Shown here in pieces: positions 32,546 through 41,653 of a stretch of 64,000 nt of DNA. The DNA comes from an uncultured Pseudomonadales bacterium (GTDB lineage: Bacteria; Pseudomonadota; Gammaproteobacteria; Pseudomonadales; Cellvibrionaceae), in contig CANKXO010000001.1 of assembly GCA_947487765.1 (NCBI GenBank), forward strand, positions 992,001 through 1,056,000. Direction: 5' to 3'. Positions within the stretch are counted from its first letter, which is position 1. Every line of letters starts with the position of its first letter. Made by a program: the position numbers and the translations under genes. The notes under the pieces are model-generated. The model had not been told where the DNA came from and ran no database searches. It saw only the letters and a program-made list of their open reading frames with translations.

Positions 32546-33520
32546 ATGAGTGTTTTCTTAACGATAAATTTAGTAAAAAAAGAACAAGATAAGGTTATAC
32601 CTTTACAAGGAAGTGATAAACATAAAATAGTCGAACTCGATGGTTTTCGTGACCTATTTTTTGGTCAAGACCAAGCGTCGACTATGCAAGAACTGGCGAC
32701 TATCGCTGGTGTAGATAATAAAGTGTTTCACTTTTTTACACAATCAAATGGAGAGTCTTACGGTGATGAACGATATATGCATCGTAGTTTTAACCCTGCA
32801 GAGGTACGCTATTTATTAGAAAACATCAGTTCCGCATTGGAAAATACTGCAGGGCCATGGAGTAGCCTTTACCATTATATTGATTTGCTTGATGGCAAAG
32901 GACAGCGTATTGAAGAAGCGTTAGTTGAGTATAGTGGCGATGAAGCCTCTCCAAAGTATTGTCTTGCTAAACCCTATATAGAGGGAATAAGTTGCTTTTT
33001 AACTATATATTGCGATAAAAAGCAACGAAAAGAGGGGGAGATTAATTTGCTGGAGGAATCGCCTCAACTCTTCACATTTAAAAAAAGCAAGTCAGTAGAA
33101 TCTATAACCTTAGGCAAGCCAGTAGATTGGAACCTGAATTCGTTTAACCAGATAGAAAGTCTTGATGGCCGGGTTTATCGCGAAGTCGCTATCCCGAAAA
33201 CGCGGAGTAATAGTCCGACTTCAATTGATGACTGTTATCTAGCTTATGTGCGTTCCTCATCGAATGAAGTTACCCTTGAGTGTTATGATTATCCTAGCTT
33301 AAAACAGTCACACACCTTCAACTTATCTGCTGAAGACGACATTATTCTTTATTCTTATCGAGTCAAAATGCATGTTGAAAGAAAACCACAAAAGATGATT
33401 GATTGGATGTTGAAGAAAGAACGGTATACCGATTGGATTAAGCGTGATATCGAAGCAACCTTGCGACTTTGTGATTACGCGGAGAGTCATGGTTATGAAT
33501 TACAAGTATGGCAAAGCTAA
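32546..33520 (+). CDS. Uncharacterised cytoplasmic protein in the toxin locus
   Basis: 324 residues with no signal peptide or membrane helix and a mixed alpha/beta composition, rather acidic. The visible segments (H-R-S-F-N-P-A-E-V-R-Y-L-L-E-N-I, G-P-W-S-S-L-Y-H-Y-I-D-L-L) do not match a family I know. Position downstream of a polymorphic-toxin-like gene, before an Imm49-like gene and on the same strand, makes an immunity or accessory role possible. It starts at ATG 32546 with AAAAGGATATT some bases ahead. Confidence 0.6.
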   Translation: MSVFLTINLVKKEQDKVIPLQGSDKHKIVELDGFRDLFFGQDQASTMQELATIAGVDNKVFHFFTQSNGESYGDERYMHRSFNPAEVRYLLENISSALENTAGPWSSLYHYIDLLDGKGQRIEEALVEYSGDEASPKYCLAKPYIEGISCFLTIYCDKKQRKEGEINLLEESPQLFTFKKSKSVESITLGKPVDWNLNSFNQIESLDGRVYREVAIPKTRSNSPTSIDDCYLAYVRSSSNEVTLECYDYPSLKQSHTFNLSAEDDIILYSYRVKMHVERKPQKMIDWMLKKERYTDWIKRDIEATLRLCDYAESHGYELQVWQS

Positions 33521-33562
33521 TCTCTTTTACTTAGGTAAGTAAAATTCTACAATGGAAAAATA

Positions 33563-34381
33563 ATGTCTGTCGTTGAAATACCTGCGCATTGCTTAGAATT
33601 TCCGGAAATGGACAAGGAAATTGAGCTGTTAGAGAGTTTACTTGTACATGCTTATGATGATGTGCAAGTTTCACCAGATAGTCTGGGCATTTTTTTCAAT
33701 GACTATCTACGGGTAGTAGGATTTAAGGTTTTTTTAGAGTATTCACAACAGGATATCATCTCGACTTTGAGGGATGCTTGCGATTTTGGTGTAGCGTTAT
33801 TTATCCGTGGAAATGCTCACCCAAACACCAGCGTGAATGTAACTATTGATGGCCAGCCGTTAACTCTACAAGGAGGGGCTAGCGATTTTAATACAGCGCT
33901 TAACTGGCTATCTGCTTATGGTATAGCTGCTATATTAAGAGATCACCAGGCTATAGAAACGTTATGTCATTACCACTCTGATAATTTTGAGGGCACCTAT
34001 GATCAATATCATATTACCCTGGCTAAGGCATTAATGGCATTCAGCGATAACTCTCAAGGTACAAAGAAATTACTGTCCAAGGCTTTAAGGGAAGCAAATA
34101 CTGCAACATTATTTCCTAAACGTGCTCAAATAAAAGGCGCGCCTTTAATCAAGCTGGCACAAGCTGTTTTATATGATTCCAATGATCAAATTTTCGAGTA
34201 CGCCTGCCGGTCTTTGCAAGGTCATTATGAAGTATCGAAACACCCAAGTGATAATTATATGGCAGATTTATATCTGCCTTACTTGATTGTCGGTTTATGT
34301 GCTATGGCTAGTGATAAAGGCACGATATTTAATATTACCTGTCATTATTTTCCTAAATACCTTGTAAATAATTCTTTATAA
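33563..34381 (+). CDS. Imm49-like immunity protein
   Basis: A 272-residue cytoplasmic helical protein. Its layout fits the Imm49 family as I know it. A central L-N-W-L-S-A-Y-G-I-A-A-I-L-R-D-H-Q-A segment is followed by Y-H-I-T-L-A-K-A-L-M-A-F. A later A-P-L-I-K-L-A-Q-A-V-L-Y-D-S-N-D-Q-I-F-E-Y-A-C-R-S-L-based helix ends in G-H-Y-E-V. Imm49 proteins neutralise toxins of polymorphic-toxin systems. The nearest toxin, the papain-like CDI-type protein, is 2.9 kb upstream, so this gene may be orphaned from its own toxin or part of the same locus. A profile search is the test. Confidence 0.55.
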   Translation: MSVVEIPAHCLEFPEMDKEIELLESLLVHAYDDVQVSPDSLGIFFNDYLRVVGFKVFLEYSQQDIISTLRDACDFGVALFIRGNAHPNTSVNVTIDGQPLTLQGGASDFNTALNWLSAYGIAAILRDHQAIETLCHYHSDNFEGTYDQYHITLAKALMAFSDNSQGTKKLLSKALREANTATLFPKRAQIKGAPLIKLAQAVLYDSNDQIFEYACRSLQGHYEVSKHPSDNYMADLYLPYLIVGLCAMASDKGTIFNITCHYFPKYLVNNSL

Positions 34382-34553
34382 ATATGCTGATAGTTTTATC
34401 ACTTTTCGGAGCAATAAGTATTGGGTAGATATAATATGATGCCAGGGCTCTAAGAGATGTTAATGTGATAAAGGGGTTTTAAACCTATAGTTGATTAAAG
34501 TTTTATCAATTTAATTTTGAAAGAAATTTAAAAAGGTAGATGATTTGAATTGC

Positions 34554-34585
34554 ATACCAAAGATTCACTAGTGAATCTTTGGTAT
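34554..34585. repeat. Perfect 32-bp palindrome
   Basis: ATACCAAAGATTCACT is followed directly by its exact reverse complement AGTGAATCTTTGGTAT. With no loop and no T run it is not a standard terminator, although it could stop transcription between the convergent Imm49-like and 34604 genes. The 220 bases around it contain no gene. Confidence 0.7.
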
Positions 34586-34603
34586 TGGATTAAGCAAGGT
34601 AGA

Positions 34604-34939
34604 CTAAAACATTTGCCCATTGGGTAGGGCGATTGATCTAAGTTTATAAGAAGCATCTAATTCCTTTAGAGCGCTGCTTACAATATTAACGGCTTTAGTG
34701 TTTTCTGGTCGAGTACCGCAATTTACGATTAATTTGCCAACACCCCAGCGATAAGACACTTCGTGAAGGTTTTTTCGACTTGCTACATTGCGAATAATAC
34801 CTTCTTTTTTATTGCCAGGTTTATACGGTTCAATAATATTAAAATTTGCTTTTAATACATTTTTTAGTGCTTTGTTTAAGCTCTCATAGTTGGTGTTGTT
34901 AAATGGTAATTGGCATTCATAATACTGATTCATTGTCAT
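34604..34939 (-). CDS. Uncharacterised small cytoplasmic protein
   Basis: From the Met at 34939, which has AAGGA six bases upstream, the product is 111 residues. The frame extends back to 35014, but that leader has no ribosome site. The protein is basic and mixed alpha/beta: N-Y-E-S-L-N-K-A-L-K-N-V-L, E-G-I-I-R-N-V-A, then V-G-K-L-I-V-N-C-G and a C-terminal A-L-K-E-L helix. No family was recognised. It is isolated between the 32-bp palindrome and the LysR gene. Confidence 0.5.
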   Translation of the reverse strand: MTMNQYYECQLPFNNTNYESLNKALKNVLKANFNIIEPYKPGNKKEGIIRNVASRKNLHEVSYRWGVGKLIVNCGTRPENTKAVNIVSSALKELDASYKLRSIALPNGQMF

Positions 34940-35100
34940 AAATTTCCTTGTAGATAAATAGCAGATACCATATCTGCGCATGGTAAAAATAACATTGAAA
35001 AAGGGCGTTGGCAACTCACTAATTTATTAATATGAGATAAAGTTTACACCAAATATTTATCGGAAATAATGTTTAAAAAAATCTATATTTTATTCAGCTT

Positions 35101-36006
35101 TTATTGATTGTTATTTTCATTGTTCAAATAAGACCATAGGCTTTCACACTCATTAGATAAGCGGCGGCTGGAACGGTACAACATAATATCGAGAGGCATG
35201 CTCATTGCTTTCGTGCTCACGTCAATAAGTTCTCCACGCTTTAATTCACCTTGTATGCATATTTTTGGTAACCAACAAATCCCCATTCCTGCAATAGCCA
35301 TTGCTTTGATTGATTCGGTAATGGCATTTTCATAAACATAATTGAGTGTGTAATCGCTGCATTCACGAGCGATAATATCTTCTGTCATTTTTCCCATTAA
35401 ACAATTGGAATAGTAGGCCAGGTAATTAATCGGTTTTTTTCCACTCATACGATAAAGTGGTTTGCCTTTGCCATTGGGTGCACTAACTAATATGAGCTGA
35501 TCTGATGTTAGTCGGCACGAAAGAAAATCGGATGGGTTTAAAAGGGAAGGGATGGTAGGTGTTGTATAGGACAACATAAATTGACTTTGCCCAGACTGTA
35601 ATAAGTCAACACAATCGAGTAAATTATAGGCATCCATTGTTGTACGTATACAAGAAAAATTTTTATGGATATCCGCTATCCATTCAGCAAAATAATTAAT
35701 TGCCAGAGTATGGAGAGCAGTGAATTTAATGAAATCACTACTCTTATGCTGGTTTTTACTGCATTCATCGCGAATACGATGTAATTGCTTCATGATATCT
35801 TGTGCAGTTTCTCTGAATAACTCGCCTTCGCTTGTCAGTTTAAAGGGGTGAACAGAGCGGTCGATTAAAGTGGCGCCTATCCATTGTTCAAGTCCGAGTA
35901 TACGGCGGCTAAATGCGGGCTGACTGCGATTGCGGTTTTTAGCGGCAAGCGTAAAATTTTTTGTTGATGCTAATTCTAAAAAATCGGATATCCATTCTGT
36001 ATCCAT
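35101..36006 (-). CDS. LysR-type transcriptional regulator
   Basis: 301 residues with the N-terminal winged helix (F-T-L-A-A-K-N-R-N-R-S-Q-P-A-F-S-R-R-I-L-G-L-E) and a substrate-binding domain of about 200 residues. The W-I-S-D-F-L-E-L-A...R-S-Q-P-A-F-S-R-R start is close to the HypT/YjiE-like branch. It is divergent from the aspartate racemase-aspartase-symporter operon, and a 21-bp inverted repeat lies between them. The simplest reading is that it controls that operon in response to an amino or dicarboxylic acid. Confidence 0.9.
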   Translation of the reverse strand: MDTEWISDFLELASTKNFTLAAKNRNRSQPAFSRRILGLEQWIGATLIDRSVHPFKLTSEGELFRETAQDIMKQLHRIRDECSKNQHKSSDFIKFTALHTLAINYFAEWIADIHKNFSCIRTTMDAYNLLDCVDLLQSGQSQFMLSYTTPTIPSLLNPSDFLSCRLTSDQLILVSAPNGKGKPLYRMSGKKPINYLAYYSNCLMGKMTEDIIARECSDYTLNYVYENAITESIKAMAIAGMGICWLPKICIQGELKRGELIDVSTKAMSMPLDIMLYRSSRRLSNECESLWSYLNNENNNQ

Positions 36007-36083
36007 TATCTCACCTCATTTCTTATTTATTGCGTATGTAGCGCTTTCAAAGTAAGCCTATGCATTAAGTTATTGCCTTTTGA

Positions 36084-36104
36084 GCCATGCATATTTTGCA
36101 TGGC
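36084..36104. promoter_or_regulatory. Inverted repeat, likely LysR-type operator
   Basis: GCCATGCA (36084-36091) and TGCATGGC (36097-36104) are perfect inverted copies with a TATTT spacer. The site is about 80 bases from each of the divergent genes, a standard place for a LysR-regulator recognition site. Confidence 0.6.
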
Positions 36105-36187
36105 GCCTCTAAAAATAACATTAGATGGATTTTTTTGAAATAGCTAAGATGCAGCCCATCCAATAGTAACCAAAAAAAGAGAACATT

Positions 36188-36973
36188 GTGTTAGGCGTTT
36201 TAGGTGGAATGGGGCCGTTGGCGACGGTCGATTTTTTAAAAAAAGTGGTGCAACAAACCTGTGCTAAAACTGATCAGCAACATATGCCGATAGTGACTTG
36301 GTCTGTGCCGCAAATACCTGATCGCTCCACACATATTATCCATGGTGGTGAAAACCCTTATCCACACTTACGTAAAGGCGTGATGCAATTACAGTCTATG
36401 GGTGCCAGCGTCGTTGTTATTCCTTGTAATACTGCACATTTTTGGTATCAAAAATTAATCGCAGATACTGGCATCGATATATTACATATTGCAGACGCCG
36501 TACTTGAGCAGTTACAGCAGTTATCACTAGCATCGAATGAATATCGTGTCGGGTTATTAGGCACCAGCGGGTTAATTAAATCAGGTATTTATCAGAGTTA
36601 TCTGGCAACTCATAACTGGCAAACACTGATACCCGATACCGAGCAGCAACAGCAAGTGATGGCGGCTATTGAATTTACTAAAGAAGGAAAGTTAGCACAA
36701 GCACGAGCTGTTTTTTTGCAACAAGTTGAAAACCTTCAAAAAAGAGGCGCTAAAGCCATTGTATTGGGTTGCACAGAAATACCCTCGGTACTTGATCATG
36801 AAGAAAAGCTGATTGATAGCAATCTGGCATTAGCTAAGCGTTGTGTTAGATGGTTTGAGGCATCGTATAAAGGAGGCTCTATTGACAGTGCCTCTTCTTC
36901 AAATAGTCCGCTTTCAAATAATTTGCTTTCTGGCAGCTCTTTTTCCAGAGAGTGCATTCCAGACAGATTGTAA
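36188..36973 (+). CDS. Aspartate/glutamate racemase family protein
   Basis: The cofactor-independent racemase fold is shown by G-G-M-G-P-L-A-T-V-D-F at the start, the first catalytic cysteine in V-I-P-C-N-T-A-H-F-W, and the second in V-L-G-C-T-E-I-P. Translation starts at GTG 36188. The catalytic part ends near residue 225; about 30 Ser-rich residues follow (S-A-S-S-S-N-S-P-L-S-N-N), an unusual tail. With aspartase and a symporter downstream, the likely reaction is D-aspartate to L-aspartate, feeding fumarate production. It begins the operon divergent from the LysR gene. Confidence 0.9.
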   Translation: MLGVLGGMGPLATVDFLKKVVQQTCAKTDQQHMPIVTWSVPQIPDRSTHIIHGGENPYPHLRKGVMQLQSMGASVVVIPCNTAHFWYQKLIADTGIDILHIADAVLEQLQQLSLASNEYRVGLLGTSGLIKSGIYQSYLATHNWQTLIPDTEQQQQVMAAIEFTKEGKLAQARAVFLQQVENLQKRGAKAIVLGCTEIPSVLDHEEKLIDSNLALAKRCVRWFEASYKGGSIDSASSSNSPLSNNLLSGSSFSRECIPDRL

Positions 36974-37020
36974 TAATAACACTTAACAAATTGATTGATA
37001 TAAATACCAGTGAGAACGAT

Positions 37021-38439
37021 ATGAAACCAGCGTGCAAACTTGCTCAGATGCTTGTTCGAGAAGAAAGGGATCTATTAGGAGAAATGCCCATTGATAATTC
37101 TGTTTACTATGGTATTCAAACACAGAGAGCTTGCGATAATTTTTCATTATCGGGTGTTCAACTTAATCATTTCCCACAATTAATCGATGCTCTGGCAATG
37201 GTAAAACTTGCCTGTGCTAAAGCTAATTATCAACTAGATTTACTTGATTATCAAAAGATGGTCGCTATTGATGCCGCCGTGAAAGCAATCTTGCAAAGAA
37301 AGCACGATGAGGATTTTGTGGTTGATATGATTCAAGGTGGGGCAGGGACATCTACCAATATGAATGCTAATGAAGTGATTGCGAATATTGGTTTGGAATA
37401 TATGGGAGAAGCCAAAGGAAATTATTCTATTTTACACCCAAATAATGATGTTAATTGTTCCCAGTCAACAAATGATGTGTATCCAACGGCGGTAAGGCTT
37501 TCTATTTTGCTCACTCATGGCGAGTTAGTTGATAGCTTACGTGCATTATGTAATGCCTTCAGTACTAAAGCGGTTGCTTTTTCTGGTGTTATAAAAATGG
37601 GAAGAACGCAATTGCAGGACGCCGTACCAATGACATTAGGGCAAGAGTTTCAGTCTTATGCGTCTACTCTAGAAGAAGATATTCAGCGTATTGCTGACCT
37701 TTCTAAATTGTTAACAGAGGTTAATCTGGGAGGGACAGCCATTGGCACTGGCATTAATACACATACTCAGTATTCGGAACTGGCCGTAAAAGAACTTTCT
37801 CAAATCAGCGGTATTAAGTTCTCTATTGCTTCCGATTTAATTGAAGCAAGTTCGGACATGGGTGCCTTCGTATTATTCTCCAGCATGCTGAAACGTCTGG
37901 CAATCAAGCTATCAAAAATTGCCAATGACTTACGCCTAATCAGTATGGGGCCTCGCTGTGGTTTAGCTGAAATTAATTTACCTGGGCAACAACCCGGTAG
38001 TTCTATTATGCCCGGCAAAATTAACCCAGTAATTCCTGAGGCTGTTAATCAAGTCGCTTATCAGGTTATAGGAAACGACTTGGCTATTTCGTTTGCCGCT
38101 GAAGCAGGTCAGCTACAGCTAAATGCAATGGAGCCTTTGATTGCTTATAAGTTATTAGAGTCTATCCGCCTGTTAACAAAAGCAATGACAATGTTCGAGG
38201 CTCGTTGTATTAGTGGTATTACTGCTAATGAAGACCATTGTCGAGAACTAGTCAATAATAGTATTGGAATCATTACAGCAATTTCACCTTACATTGGTTA
38301 CGAAAATGCAACGCGCATTGCCAAAAAAGCGCTGGACACCAACAGTAGTGTATTGGAATTAGTCCGTGAAGAAAAACTGATGGATGAAGCTATGCTAACA
38401 CGCTGTTTACAACCCAGTGCTATGGTAAAACCAAGCTAA
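37021..38439 (+). CDS. aspA: Aspartate ammonia-lyase
   Basis: The enzyme releases ammonia from L-aspartate, giving fumarate. The fumarase/aspartase signature G-S-S-I-M-P-G-K-I-N-P-V is intact, as are T-S-T-N-M-N-A-N-E and N-C-S-Q-S-T-N-D-V-Y-P-T that shape the active site. The Met at 37021 gives 472 residues, the usual length. The frame reaches back to 36952, but that part overlaps the racemase gene end. It lies 47 bases after the racemase and 60 before the symporter. Together they form a D/L-aspartate utilisation operon. Confidence 0.92.
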   Translation: MKPACKLAQMLVREERDLLGEMPIDNSVYYGIQTQRACDNFSLSGVQLNHFPQLIDALAMVKLACAKANYQLDLLDYQKMVAIDAAVKAILQRKHDEDFVVDMIQGGAGTSTNMNANEVIANIGLEYMGEAKGNYSILHPNNDVNCSQSTNDVYPTAVRLSILLTHGELVDSLRALCNAFSTKAVAFSGVIKMGRTQLQDAVPMTLGQEFQSYASTLEEDIQRIADLSKLLTEVNLGGTAIGTGINTHTQYSELAVKELSQISGIKFSIASDLIEASSDMGAFVLFSSMLKRLAIKLSKIANDLRLISMGPRCGLAEINLPGQQPGSSIMPGKINPVIPEAVNQVAYQVIGNDLAISFAAEAGQLQLNAMEPLIAYKLLESIRLLTKAMTMFEARCISGITANEDHCRELVNNSIGIITAISPYIGYENATRIAKKALDTNSSVLELVREEKLMDEAMLTRCLQPSAMVKPS

Positions 38440-38499
38440 CAACTTCACTTTTATAAATTTCTATTCAACTTATTCTAATGATAAAAAAGAGGTCACACT

Positions 38500-39759
38500 A
38501 TGAATAATGAAAATGCTAAAGCGCCAGATAAAAAAGGGATAGCCCTTTGGCAACAAATAATTATCGGTATGGTATTAGGTGTTATTGTGGGTGCAATTTT
38601 TGGCTCAGATGCAGCGGTATTAAAACCTATTGGCACATTATTTATTAATGCGATTAAGATGTTAATTATCCCTTTAGTCTTTTGCTCATTGATTGTGGGT
38701 GTCACATCATTACAAGATACAGCAAAAATGGGGCGAATTGGTTTTCAAGCAATTATTTTATATTTGTTAACGACAGCGGCTGCTATCAGTATAGGTTTAT
38801 TACTGGCGATTATATTTGTACCCGGAGAAGGTTTGAATATGACAGCAGAAGGGGGCGCCACTTTAGCTAAAGAAGCCCCACCGTTTATTCAAACATTATT
38901 GAATATTGTCCCTAAAAACCCGATTAATGCATTAGCGTCTGGCAATATATTACAAGTTATTTTCTTTGCACTTTGCCTCGGTATTTCTCTGGTATTAATT
39001 GGTGAAAAAGCTAAACCTGTTGTGACTGTTTTTGAAAGCTTAGCCGAAGCCATGTACAAGCTGACAGCATTGGTTATGAAGCTGGCACCCTTTGGTGTTT
39101 TTGGTTTAATGGCGTGGGTGGCAGGTAAATACGGTTTACAGGTACTGCTACCGTTAATAGTACTTATTGTACTTGTGTATGTGGGTTGTATTATTCAGGT
39201 ATTATTTGTCTACTCAGGTATTATTAAAATCATCGGCGGTTTAAGTCCTATCCGCTATTTACAAGGTATCGTTAATCCCGCCGCCATTGCATTTACAACA
39301 ACCAGTAGCTCTGGCACTTTACCAGCAACGATTAAAGCCGCACGCGAAGAATTGGGTGTATCTAAACCGATTGCCAGTTTTGTTTTACCGTTAGGGGCAA
39401 CGATTAATATGGATGGTACGGCATTGTATCAGGGCGTGTGTGCTATTTTTGTTGCTCAAGCTTTTGGTGTTGACCTGGCTATGACGGATTATTTAGTCAT
39501 TATTATGACATCCACTCTTGCTTCTGTTGGTACGGCAGGTGTACCCGGTGCAGGGTTGATTATGTTGTCATTGGTACTGACTACTGTCGGTTTGCCACTT
39601 GAAGGTTTAGCAATTGTCGCTGGTATTGATCGTATTCTGGATATGGCACGCACGAGTGTGAATGTGTGTGGTGACTTAATGGTTTCAGTATTGATTAGTA
39701 AAAATGAAAAAGAATTTGATGCAACAATGTACCAGAATGTTAATCGATCTATCGCTTAA
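38500..39759 (+). CDS. Dicarboxylate/amino acid:cation symporter (DAACS family)
   Basis: A 419-residue inner-membrane carrier of the GltP/DctA/Glt-Ph family with eight membrane segments and two re-entrant hairpins. The serine-rich hairpin reads T-T-T-S-S-S-G-T-L-P-A-T, the sodium/substrate motif N-M-D-G-T-A-L-Y, and the later M-A-R-T-S-V-N-V-x-G-D-L is present. It would take up aspartate, glutamate or C4-dicarboxylates with Na+ or H+. GAGGT precedes the ATG. It is the last gene of the racemase-aspartase operon and is followed by a strong hairpin. Confidence 0.93.
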   Translation: MNNENAKAPDKKGIALWQQIIIGMVLGVIVGAIFGSDAAVLKPIGTLFINAIKMLIIPLVFCSLIVGVTSLQDTAKMGRIGFQAIILYLLTTAAAISIGLLLAIIFVPGEGLNMTAEGGATLAKEAPPFIQTLLNIVPKNPINALASGNILQVIFFALCLGISLVLIGEKAKPVVTVFESLAEAMYKLTALVMKLAPFGVFGLMAWVAGKYGLQVLLPLIVLIVLVYVGCIIQVLFVYSGIIKIIGGLSPIRYLQGIVNPAAIAFTTTSSSGTLPATIKAAREELGVSKPIASFVLPLGATINMDGTALYQGVCAIFVAQAFGVDLAMTDYLVIIMTSTLASVGTAGVPGAGLIMLSLVLTTVGLPLEGLAIVAGIDRILDMARTSVNVCGDLMVSVLISKNEKEFDATMYQNVNRSIA

Positions 39760-39808
39760 GTTTTAGCTCATTCTTTAATTCAATTCGATTAAATAATCTA
39801 TACCAATT

Positions 39809-39842
39809 ATAAAAGCGTTTACTTTCTAGTAAGCGCTTTTAT
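39809..39842 (+). terminator. Terminator of the aspartate operon
   Basis: ATAAAAGCGTTTACT (39809-39823), loop TTCT, then AGTAAGCGCTTTTAT (39828-39842): a 15-pair stem with one wobble. Runs of A before and T at the end of the stem allow it to work in both directions between the converging genes. Confidence 0.7.
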
Positions 39843-39882
39843 AGGACTACATTAATAAATACTTATAGAATAAAGCCGTTTT

Positions 39883-40347
39883 CTATTTACTCCTACCCAC
39901 AAAAAGCGCTTCCGTTGATGTTAACTTTGTAATCCATTGAGATACTTCTGGTAGTGCTGCAAAAGCAATGCTTCTTAAGGGTTTTACTAATAAAGTACTG
40001 TCAGCAGGGTAGAGGCAGGCCTCTAAGCGGTCTTCAACAATAGAAACAAGGATTGACACATCACTTGTATAGGAACACTTCCTCAAAACATAAGCTAGTT
40101 CAATAGCGTTATGTATATAACGCTCAATACGCTTTGAGTCCGACGGCGCTTCAGTAATTAGTAAATCGGCAACTTCAAAGGCATTACTGTAAATAACCGC
40201 TGATTTATTCCATTCCTGGCAGGAAACTTTATCCCGAGCTTCTTTTATTAAACGTGACCAGATAAGTGCAGCATATTCTGGTTTACCTGCAATGGCTTGT
40301 TTGTGTTCTGAGCATAAAAATTGAACTTGATTCGCTCTTTGCATCAT
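39883..40347 (-). CDS. Uncharacterised helical protein divergent from the iron operon
   Basis: 154 residues, cytoplasmic and almost entirely helical, with four cysteines (F-L-C-S-E-H, V-S-C-Q-E-W, R-K-C-S-Y and E-A-C-L-Y) but no metal motif that I recognise. The central part (A-L-I-W-S-R-L-I-K-E-A...A-V-I-Y-S-N-A-F-E-V-A) looks TPR-like. Two Fur-box-like sites lie between it and the porin gene, so it may be iron-regulated too. It converges with the aspartate operon terminator. Confidence 0.6.
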   Translation of the reverse strand: MMQRANQVQFLCSEHKQAIAGKPEYAALIWSRLIKEARDKVSCQEWNKSAVIYSNAFEVADLLITEAPSDSKRIERYIHNAIELAYVLRKCSYTSDVSILVSIVEDRLEACLYPADSTLLVKPLRSIAFAALPEVSQWITKLTSTEALFVGRSK

Positions 40348-40400
40348 TATTTTCTCGTTTTAATTTATCTGTTATCTCCTTGAGTGGGAGATAGTAAGAG

Positions 40401-40419
40401 CTTAATGATAATTCTTATT
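40401..40419. promoter_or_regulatory. Fur box 1 (14 of 19 matches)
   Basis: The 19 bases from 40401, containing TTAATGATAATTCTTATT, match the Fur consensus GATAATGATAATCATTATC at 14 positions. The site is about 55 bases upstream of the divergent helical protein gene. Confidence 0.5.
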
Positions 40420-40435
40420 ATTTGATAAGTAAAAT

Positions 40436-40468
40436 GATATTGATAACGATTATCATTTGTGATTAAAT
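40436..40468 (+). promoter_or_regulatory. Fur box 2 overlapping a sigma-70 promoter of the iron operon
   Basis: GATATTGATAACGATTATC (40436-40454) matches the Fur consensus at 16 of 19 positions. TTGATA (40440-40445) and TTAAAT (40463-40468), 17 bases apart, form a promoter with its -35 element inside the box. Repression by iron-loaded Fur is expected. Confidence 0.7.
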
Positions 40469-40576
40469 GCGCCGCCTACAGAAAATGCCTTCCAAATTGA
40501 TGGTTGTTGTATCTATAGAGTCATTTTTTGGTTGTTTTTCGACCAGAAACTAAATTGTATTAATTCCGGGGGGAAT

Positions 40577-41635
40577 ATGAAAAAAACACTACTAGCAAAA
40601 GCCCTAATATTAGCTTCTGTAGGCGGAAGCCCTTTTGCTCTTGCCGATCAGGCACAAGAAATCCAGTCGTTAAAAGATAGATTAGAAAAGTTAGAAGCTA
40701 AAAAAGAATCAACAGAGGGTAGCTCATGGGCGGATAGAGTGACTATCAGCGGTCTGATAGAAGTTGAGGCCAGTTATGAAGACCCAGATTCAGGTTCGTC
40801 ATCATCGGATTTAGTCGTGGCGACTGCTGAATTAGGTATCGAAGCAGCGGTGACTGAAGAAATTTCAACCAATGTTGTTTTGCTGCACGAAGAAGACGAC
40901 ACAGATTTAGAAGTTGATGTGGCAACAATCAGTTATCAGGCAGGAGAGAGTGTTTTTTCATTTGTGGTTGGTCAAGAGTATGTACCGTTCGGCGTTTATG
41001 AAACAGCATTAGTAAACGATACCCTAGCGCTAGAGATTGGTGAGACAAGAGAAACGGCTTTTATTGTTAATTATGAAGCTGGTCTATTTGCGGGCTCATT
41101 GTATGTTTTTAATGGCGACCAAGATGAAGATGGAGATGATACTCTGCAAAACTTTGGTGCAAGTGTTGGTGTAAACAGTGAATCATTTTCACTAGGTGCC
41201 GATTATATTTCTAACCTTGCCGACTCCGATGGCCTACAAGAAAACGATTACGGTTACGCTACAGGCGAAGACTCAGTTGCCGGTGCGAGTTTTCATGCTG
41301 TTGCCAATATCGGCAGTATTGTATTGATGACTGAATATTTAACTGCATTAGACGAACTGGCTAATGATGGCAATGATTCAGAGCCAAATGCGTTCCAAAT
41401 AGAAGCGGCGATAGAGTTGGGTGCAATTACTTACGCAGTATCGTATCAGGAAACTGATGAAGCAGTATTTTTAGAGCTACCTGAAGAAAGAGTTAGCTTG
41501 GGTTTAAGCACAAAAATATTAGGCGGGCTCGGTTTAGGCGTTCAACTCCAGCATGATGAAGACTACAGCATAGCAGATGGTGGTTCTGGTGATGATACTG
41601 ATAGCATTGTTATTCAACTAGCGGCTGAATTTTAA
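40577..41635 (+). CDS. LbtU-family outer-membrane siderophore porin
   Basis: From ATG 40577 (GGGGGGAAT just upstream) the product is 352 residues. It has a signal peptide to A-L-A, a short coiled coil (A-Q-E-I-Q-S-L-K-D-R-L-E-K-L-E-A-K), and then an acidic beta barrel ending in Phe (L-A-A-E-F), the outer-membrane sorting signal. The coiled coil-barrel layout with V-T-I-S-G-L-I-E-V-E-A matches LbtU, the TonB-independent legiobactin receptor. First gene of a Fur-controlled unit with two imelysins, a di-heme protein and DUF1513, consistent with iron uptake. Confidence 0.82.
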   Translation: MKKTLLAKALILASVGGSPFALADQAQEIQSLKDRLEKLEAKKESTEGSSWADRVTISGLIEVEASYEDPDSGSSSSDLVVATAELGIEAAVTEEISTNVVLLHEEDDTDLEVDVATISYQAGESVFSFVVGQEYVPFGVYETALVNDTLALEIGETRETAFIVNYEAGLFAGSLYVFNGDQDEDGDDTLQNFGASVGVNSESFSLGADYISNLADSDGLQENDYGYATGEDSVAGASFHAVANIGSIVLMTEYLTALDELANDGNDSEPNAFQIEAAIELGAITYAVSYQETDEAVFLELPEERVSLGLSTKILGGLGLGVQLQHDEDYSIADGGSGDDTDSIVIQLAAEF

Positions 41636-41653
41636 TTGAAGAGGAAGATCGAT

